A DNA stretch of 64,000 nt, from assembly GCF_000715075.1 (NCBI RefSeq), contig NC_134082.1, positions 214,632,948 through 214,696,947 of the forward strand, written 5' to 3'. A program made the translations under genes and the position numbers. Source of the DNA: Nicotiana tabacum. Taxonomy: Eukaryota; Streptophyta; Magnoliopsida; Solanales; Solanaceae. Positions 57,191 to 64,000 of this stretch are shown here, piece after piece (the first letter of the stretch is position 1; every line of letters starts with the position of its first letter). The notes beneath the pieces are model-generated. The model ran no database searches, was not told where the DNA came from, and saw nothing but the letters and a program-made list of their open reading frames with translations.

Positions 57191-58221
57191 ATCCCGAGAT
57201 TAGTTATTCCTTATTCCTCCATGTACTGTTTGATCAATCTCCTTCACGAACTGATAAAGATTCAAATTGCATTTACATCAGATCTTATGCTAATTTAGTT
57301 TAGTCCTTCAAGTGCTCTGATTTGGGTGTTCACTTATTCTCAGAAACTTGGGATGATAATTGTGTTATATCGTAGTTGTAATCACGTAATTAAAGAGGCA
57401 ATAAATCATAGTATCAAATTGAACAAACTTGTCCTCATATTCAGTCCTCCATTAAAAGATTATCAACTATGAATTTATTTTTAGTCAAACCGACAATTTG
57501 AAAAGCATGAGGCACTAGTCACGCGCGTTGAGCTGTACACGTCTTTTTTTCTTTCTTTTTCTTCTCAAGATATTAACTACAGTTCTATCAATTTAGCAGA
57601 TTACCTCAATGAGGAAAAATATAAAATTATACGTTCTCACTATCACTGGAATTCAAGTGGAGCTCTATTAGTGCACCCCACGACTTGTTTCTAACTTTGA
57701 TTCTTGCCGTCAACGTAGTCATTATTTCCGTTGGGTGGGTGGGGTGGGGGGTTGTAAGGAACATGTTGGGTGGGTGGGTTTTGCCCGGGGGGGGGGGGGG
57801 TTGTAAGGAACATGTCTCCACAACATGTCCCCCTTCTCCTCCAGCCAATGCCCTATTGTTCTAAAACTAAATGAAGAGAGCCACATAATATCATATGTTA
57901 ATCTTGGACACTTATCTTTCTTTGTTTCTGGTGGAAGTGCATTTCCTCTCTCTCACCCTCTTTGTATTCCGTTGGCAACAAGGGGAAAAAAATAGTGAAG
58001 GGAAAAAAAAAAAAAAGTACTCTTCCATTTTATCAGATAGTTATAGTCCTAACTGAAGGATGACAAGCCGATGTTGAGGTGGCATCCATCTTTCTATGAT
58101 TTCGGAAGGTAACAACATATGTCATCTCAAGTTTTAGCACCGTTATCCAAATTAGATGCAGCGAGCCTTTTCTTGTTTGGTGGTGAAAGTAATTTATAAT
58201 CGAGCAGATTTCCAACCTCAA

Positions 58222-58250
58222 AACAACAACAACAACAACAACAACAACAA
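58222..58250. repeat. (CAA)n tract
   Basis: About nine CAA units; probably the tail of a minus-strand TS-type SINE or a simple repeat. Confidence 0.8.
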
Positions 58251-58635
58251 ACCTATACCAACTGCATTTTAATAACTAAGTCCTGAAATGATGCACAAAT
58301 TAGACGAGCCATGAAATACAACATCAAGAATAAATACGTGTTCGCACAGCAGCAACACCAAATCTCGTGGTTCCAAGACGAACCAAGGAAATCCACCACT
58401 GCTGAAAAAATTAATACCATATTGCCATTTCAAGATGTTGATAGAGGAATTTTAAAACACTCAACAATACCATATAATATAAGAGGAGCAGCGGACAGTG
58501 TGTCCATTCACAGTGCGCCACTATTGTCTATTTCCAACCTCAGAACAACACCTTTGTTGCCCAGCCGGTAACACCATTCCCATTTCAATAACCTAGCTAA
58601 TTCACTTCCTAATCGCCTGAAGAACAGCTCCTCTT

Positions 58636-61600
58636 TCAGGCTTTCAGCCACTGCTGAAAGTACGATTGCATCTTCTCACGATATACAGCATTTCCAACAT
58701 TGACAGTAGGAATTATCTTTTCTGGCCTCAGAAACTGCAAAACCAAATAGTTCCATTATTGGGATATAGCATAATTTTGTAAAATATAAAAAAAAACATC
58801 CACTTGGGAATTTTACCAGTTGGCAAAGATGACATTAACAAAATATTCAAGTAGCCAAAAGAAATATGGAAAAACAACTCAACCTGAACAAATTCCTGCA
58901 GCTCTGTGAAACTAGAATGCTCACTATATGGAACTCCTGCAGGAAATTAATGCAGTAGAGGAGTTGAATCAATACCTCAGCCAAACAGGTCCCACAAAAA
59001 GCAGTTGTAACATACACTAAATGACACAAATTATAGATTAGAAAAATTGTGGGATCTAAACCTCCAAAGAAGCACCAGGTTATCTCACCATAAATAGTGA
59101 TGTTGCCTTTAGAAGTGGGTTTTATTAAGTTTAGATTCTCCCCAATGGTCTCTGAGTAAGTCCAACCTGAAAAAAAGACAACGGTAACGATCCTCTGCAT
59201 GAAAAAAGGGACAGAAATCCAATTAAAAAGACGGGTCACAAGCTATAAGTAACAAATATGAGTTACCTGTTGGTCGGAATGCCAACATTCTAGTGTACTG
59301 TCCGTCTTGTGATGCCAAATAACGCTCCAGCATCTTGAGAAACGTCAACAGGAGAAGTTATAAAGGGAAAACACATCAATCAACTAAAGGATGTACTAAT
59401 GCAAACCTCAAATTTCAAGGATGATATAGGCAATATGTGTAAAGGTGTATCTTTCCTGTTTGTTGACAGATTTTCAGAAATTCCTGCCCAGCCAAAAGAC
59501 TGAAGAATGCGCCTCCTGGAAGCATTTGCATATATTTTTACCTATGAAGTATTTATAAGAAAATCCAGTCAGCTAATATTTCGTACAGAAGTTCACTTTG
59601 TTAAGAAAATAGGCAGCATAAAGTTTAGCTTTGAAGAGGACACTTGAAGCAAACTTGTAGCAAATCGTTACCTTGTCCCAGAAAGACAATGAAATTTCAA
59701 TAGTTTGGTGCCATATGACATGCTATTCATCCATAAAGAGAAGGATTTTAGAAACCTAGTTACACGAGTAAAGCAGTTTCATAGAAAGAATAAGTATACA
59801 ACAACAACAACCCAGTATAATCTTATTTAGTGGGGTCTGGGGAGGTAGTGTGTACGCAGACCTTACCCCTACCCTCTCTTAAGGAGACTCGAACTCACAA
59901 CCTCTTGGTTGAAAGTGGAGTGGAGATAAGGCAACAAGTAGCAAACAATAGTAACAACAATACATTAAGGTAACGTGCACGAATGACACAACATGTAATA
60001 GCAAAGAATCATGAAGAGCAAAGCAGTTTCATCTTCTGTTAAATGGTCAATGATGTATTTTATAGCAATAACTGACAATTGTTCATTGCCTTTGATGCCT
60101 TTATAGGGCTGCTAGATATTCATCAAGTGATAATATGGATTAATATCGTAAAATCGACCAAAAAAAGCATGAAATAGTCAGCAGCTAAGATACCCCGAGT
60201 GCCTTGGAAATTGCAAAATACACATGTTCTTTTCCGATGCTGTATGCACCAACAACCACGATGGTTTTTGGATAATTATTCAAATATGTTCTCGTGACGC
60301 CCACAACAAATTTCAAAACTTCTTCTTTGGAAGGAAACCTGAAATATCTCAAAAAAATTTAATATCCACCACAACTGTGAACAATATATATCCACGACAG
60401 AATACAAAGAGATTTAACACCTGTACTTTGGATTGCAATATGTTGTGTCAAGGTATAGTATATTAATACGTTGGCTTGCAAGAAGTGGATATGATTGCAT
60501 CAGCTTCGAAGCCCTAAAGTCTCCAGTGTGCAAGTAACATTGTCCATTTGGGAGACGGAAGTGAATGAGAGCAGCACCAGGACAGTGATTAGCATCAAGC
60601 ATAGTAACTTTGATTCCTTTAAGGTCGTATTCAGTACCTAGTTCCAGAGGACAGATGAAACTGCAAAAGAATCAACGGGACTTAATATCCTGTACGCTTG
60701 TTTGAGGTGGGAGGGAGTAAAAGAACCCAAAAGAGAAGAAAAGAATATGAAACTTTTATTGTTTTTCGAGTAATACACCTGACAGGGCAAAAAAGAGTCC
60801 TTACGATGGACTAACATTAAGACAGATTCTAACTAGGCGAGCAGTCAGGTTGGTACAGTAGATAGGGCCATGTGACCATACTTTCGTCAAGCCAATATAA
60901 TGATCGGCATGGAAGTGACTAAGGAAATAGGCAGAGCAGCCTTTGACTGGACCATAGCGAAATGCGTCAACAGTGAAGGGCGTTCCTGCATGAATAAAGG
61001 ACTTAAATGCTGAACAACAGGACATTGTGGAGTAGTTGCACTCAATATACATGAGAAAACCATGAAAACCAATTCCCAATTAAGTGTGTGTTAAGAAACA
61101 TTGACTGCCCTAGAGCTGAGCAATACAGGATAAGTTAAGATGCCAGACGGCTAAAAATATGATGCCACAGTAGAAAGCTCAATAGTATTGTATACTTAGC
61201 CAGTGACTGTGCAAGGGCTATCAGGCAAGACAAAGCTTGGACATTCAGATCTTACATTGTTCAAGGATAAGTGATAATCAAAATCCTTCCTGGGACTGAA
61301 ACACATAAAAAATTTCACCTTTTAAGCATCCCCCCCCCCCCCCTTTTTTAATGTTATCTAACTAGAGATTTCAGAATGAGTCATTATTAAGAAGTTGACG
61401 TTCAAAACGAAATTCCCACAAAGCTTATAGGTCCTGTGTTTACTGATCAATCTGCAATGGATGTGTAAAAGATTAGTAGCCTGAAAGAATGCATCTTTTG
61501 CTCAATACGGGGGCACGCTTAATCTAAGAGTGATTTAAAGAAAAGGAAAAGAAAATATCAGCAGAATTTAAGGAGGGTCCAAGAAGAATTAAGGATGAGA

Positions 61601-62043
61601 CAGGAATACAATGGAAAATGGAGGAGGGCTAGGGTTGTGAACAGACCCGGAATCCTCTTATAGAAGGGGCAAACGCGTTGGCTTTTGCAGGAAGCAAGAG
61701 AAGTAGTGGTCTTTTGGACGCTCTTGCTCTTTCCAGGATTCTCAAAGCCCCACAGCTGGAATAGATTCGTCTGCTTGACGTTCTTGCTCTTGCCATGGTC
61801 AGCAGGATTCTTAAGGCCCCACGACTGGAATAGATTCGTCTGCGTCAGTCTTCTCTTCTTAACACTGGAGGAGCATATCTGCTCTGAATATTCCAAATGG
61901 TGCGTTGTTTCATCGTCCTCAAGGTTATCGGGTTGAAAACAGTTCTCGCCGTCGTCGTCGGAATACGAATGGAAATCATCAAAGGTACAATCACTTATTA
62001 CCGTCTCTTTCATCAGCTTTCGCCCCTCCTTGCACTTCTCCAT
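58636..62043 (-). CDS. SNM1: SNM1/DCLRE1-type DNA cross-link repair nuclease (9 exons, 464 aa)
   Basis: Exons in transcript order: 62043-61647, 60985-60805, 60660-60421, 60338-60194, 59541-59407, 59333-59267, 59166-59089, 58936-58884, 58734-58636. All introns are GT-AG and 1395 nt stay in frame. Residues 1-132 are polar and carry TNLFQSWG and TNLFQLWG in two similar blocks. The metallo-beta-lactamase fold follows: HFHADH at 156-161, DANHCPG near 215-221, HTGDFR at 237-242 and [12 protein letters not shown]. The beta-CASP part has [13 protein letters not shown] and ends with [12 protein letters not shown]. The family trims DNA ends at interstrand cross-links and breaks in the nucleus. Length is close to Arabidopsis SNM1. 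The start is the only nearby in-frame ATG I found. The gene converges on the helicase gene. Confidence 0.93.
59800..59930 (-). mobile_element. TS-type SINE in SNM1 intron 4
   Basis: On the minus strand there is a pol III B-box-like GAGTTCGAGTC (59884-59894), then GGTAAGGTCTGCGTACACAC, ACCTCCCCAGACCCCACT and an end in GGGTTGTTGTTGTTG. The TTG-repeat tail is the mark of the tobacco TS SINE family. Target duplications were not resolved. Confidence 0.8.
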
Positions 62044-62214
62044 TTCCGGACACCGGCGGACATCCTAACTCTTAGGCCCCCCCATTCTCATTTCACATTC
62101 TTCCCGGCGGGAAACTATCTTTTACTCGCAAAAAACAAAACATATGTATTATAGAAGTAATAAAGGGAGCTTTCTTTTTCTCTTCCAACAATAAAGAGAG
62201 GTCGAACGTGGACC
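62044..62214 (-). promoter_or_regulatory. SNM1 upstream region
   Basis: The 170 bp before the SNM1 start should contain its 5' UTR and core promoter. No clear TATA box is seen. Confidence 0.35.
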
Positions 62215-62935
62215 TTTGTACTCCTTAGGTATTCCTTTGTTGGACATGAGTAATCGTTCGGTTTGGATCGGTTTTTCCCTAAAAAAGAAATTAAATCAAC
62301 TAAGTCGGTTTTTTAAATATTAGAATCAAACTAAATCAATTAAGTCGATTTTTTCTCGATTCGGTTTATGTCAGTCTTTCGATTTTTCTTGTCGGTTTTT
62401 TCTTAAACATAAGACGTATACTATCAAACACACATTTCGGCGACCACATTTTCAATGTAGCACTATCAAATCAATTGCTCTTTGAGAAATCTATTATTTA
62501 CCAAGATATATTGATGATAATTGAATTCAAATAGTGATGAATAATTTAAGTAATCAATTGAAAATATATTATTTTTAACATGAAATAGATTCTTACACTT
62601 AACAAAAGAAAACTACCAATTAAACTATAATGTAAAGGTAAAGAACTGTACTAAAAGTGCAAATGATTAATATTTACTATAAAAATTTTAAAATTTTGTA
62701 TAAAAGTATACATATATATAAGTGTAATAATAAATTTAAAATAGCTACTCCTATATTCGGTTTGGTTCGGTTTTTTTTAATTAAAACCAAAATCAAACCA
62801 AATTTGATCGGTTTTTAAATTTCAAAACCAATACCAAACCAAACCAAAAAGTATCGAATTTTTTGGTCGGTTTGGTTTGGTTTTCGGTTTAGTTCGGGTT
62901 TTCGGATTTTTATAAACACCCCTAATTGAGACTTA
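62215..62935. mobile_element. CGGTTTGG-rich MITE-like repeat
   Basis: Both ends are rich in TCGGTTTGGWTCGGTTTT-type strings and the right end reads TTTATAAACACCCCTA, a common end of AT-rich plant MITEs. The middle, 62440-62740, is plain AT-rich DNA. The left boundary is uncertain. Confidence 0.5.
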
Positions 62936-63677
62936 GAAAAAAAGTAGGTACTATTACTAGTTGAAATTGCATAAAGAGTATTTGAAAATTTCCTGTGTTT
63001 AAACAGTTGTGAGAGAAAACTTTTAATTCCTTTTTTCAAATTCTATTTTCCACACCAAATTTCATATTATATATTTCAAGTTTAAAGTTAAAAATAATTT
63101 GATAAATAAACACTTATCCTGAAACTCTCCAAATATTATTTCAAATTTCTAAGCCTGAATGTATGATCAAATTAGAACGAAAAATTGGCCATCCGAAACT
63201 ATTTATACGACTTAGAACCACACATAAACTATAGGGTGATTTGCAAAAAAAAAATTACAATTTAAAACTCTCGATTTGAGAATTTTATGTAAAAACGAGC
63301 TAGTGGCTCGTAACTTTCACAAACGATTTATGATGTTATTCAGAAGTTATGCCAGGCGGAAGAATGAGAAATTTTCACATATATTAAGCTCCCGTTTGGC
63401 AATAAATTTTGGAAACTTTTTTCAAATTTTATTTGCAAATATGTTTATTTTGGTAACTATGGACAATTTTATTAATTACCAACGCAAGAAATGCAAAGCC
63501 TAGCTAGACTTACCTAGTCCGGCTGATCTATATCTACATGTTTCTAACCAACCCCTGAAATGATAATCATCTGCTTTGCTAGGGAGATATGGCACACCTC
63601 ATATGGAGGGTTTCCGTTTCTCCATGTAGCTACAGTCCCCCATTACCCCAAACCCCAACCAGACACTGCACCACAAA
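62936..63677. other. Intergenic DNA without recognised features
   Basis: AT-rich sequence with only short open frames; nothing supportable. Confidence 0.5.
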
Positions 63678-63953
63678 TTAGAAAATACAATGTTTCAGCA
63701 TATTGTTGACTGCAGGCTTAGCTCTCACATTGCAAACGCATTCTATTTCTTTGGCTATGAGATCATATGCTTTTTCAGTATTCTCATGGACTCTAGTGTT
63801 TCTTTCCCTCCATATAACAATTACATACTCAGCATATACTTTTTTGAACAAAGATGCTTGCTTGGTCTTCCTTCTCGGTCTTTTCAAATATGTTTGTTTA
63901 TAGATTTTAATCACTTTTTGGAAGATTTTGAAAACACAATCTTCAAATTCCAA
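63678..63953 (-). pseudogene. LINE-derived ORF2 C-terminal fragment
   Basis: The 91-residue frame contains FKKVYAEYVIVIWRERNTRV followed by HENTEKAYDLIAKEIECVCN. This resembles the segment just after the zf-RVT zinc-binding region at the C-terminus of plant LINE ORF2 proteins (usual form: YxxWxERNxRIFE). No RT motif lies nearby. It may be a truncated LINE remnant or a domesticated piece. Confidence 0.6.
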
Positions 63954-64000
63954 AAATAACTCTAGAGTATTATTTTTTTTAAAGTTTTTGAAGTTTTGAG

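Larger units (their letters stand above)
55696..58635. other. Convergent intergenic region
   Basis: 2.9 kb between the two stop codons. No further gene is supported. It should contain both 3' UTRs; no polyadenylation site can be fixed by eye. It holds a MITE-like piece at 57030-57190, a G-run at 57787-57800 and a CAA tract at 58222-58250. A direct repeat, GGTTGTAAGGAACATGT, flanks the G-run (57750 and 57800). Confidence 0.6.

Noticed and set aside
58311..58571. 86-residue plus-strand frame downstream of SNM1
   Set aside because: No recognisable domain; it overlaps the likely SNM1 3' UTR in antisense and no splice context was seen.

Overview
The window is nuclear DNA of a flowering plant, most likely a Solanaceae and probably Nicotiana. 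The signs are two host genes with short exons and GT-AG introns (one with a chloroplast-targeting N-terminus), SINEs ending in TTG repeats like the tobacco TS family, hAT-type MITEs, and very large Tat/Ogre-lineage LTR retrotransposons.

Positions 1-40544 are a three-level nest of LTR retrotransposons. Element 2 (minus strand, Tat lineage with two RNase H domains) is the host of the other two. Its internal part is at 12976-17887 and its 5' LTR is split into 17888-18396 and 40434-40544. Element 3 (plus strand, 18397-40428, about 22 kb) sits inside that LTR. It has two LTRs of about 3.8 kb, a perfect 5-bp target duplication (GACCT), a PBS and a PPT. It carries an extra ORF1, gag, protease plus G-patch, a candidate intron, and RT-RNase H-second RNase H-integrase, all decayed by stop codons and a few frameshifts. 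Element 1 (minus strand, from beyond the left edge to 12975) ends inside the element 2 integrase. Its 9.1-kb interior has no recognisable gag or pol, but it shares PBS, PPT, U5 and most spacer modules with element 3, so it looks like a non-autonomous partner.

The most interesting signal is a module of about 60 nt present four times in element 3 and four times in element 1, at matching places: before ORF1, between ORF1 and gag, after integrase, and before the PPT. All copies are in element sense. The copies can fold into two nested stems, and paired bases change together between copies. Both elements also share a U5 hairpin followed by an 11-nt echo of the PBS, and 3'-UTR repeat families.

Positions 40545-43966 are AT-rich intergenic DNA with tandem duplications and two MITE-like elements. 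A 13-exon gene on the plus strand (43967-55695) encodes an 835-residue chloroplast Mfd/TRCF-like helicase. A 9-exon gene on the minus strand (58636-62043) encodes a 464-residue SNM1-type nuclease. The two genes converge, with about 2.9 kb between their stop codons. Their introns hold a hAT MITE with a retroposed insert inside it, SINEs, an inverted-repeat insertion and a long TTA microsatellite. The right end is intergenic, with an AT-rich repeat and a LINE-derived fragment. No sequence search or folding program was run; alignments and pairings were made by eye.
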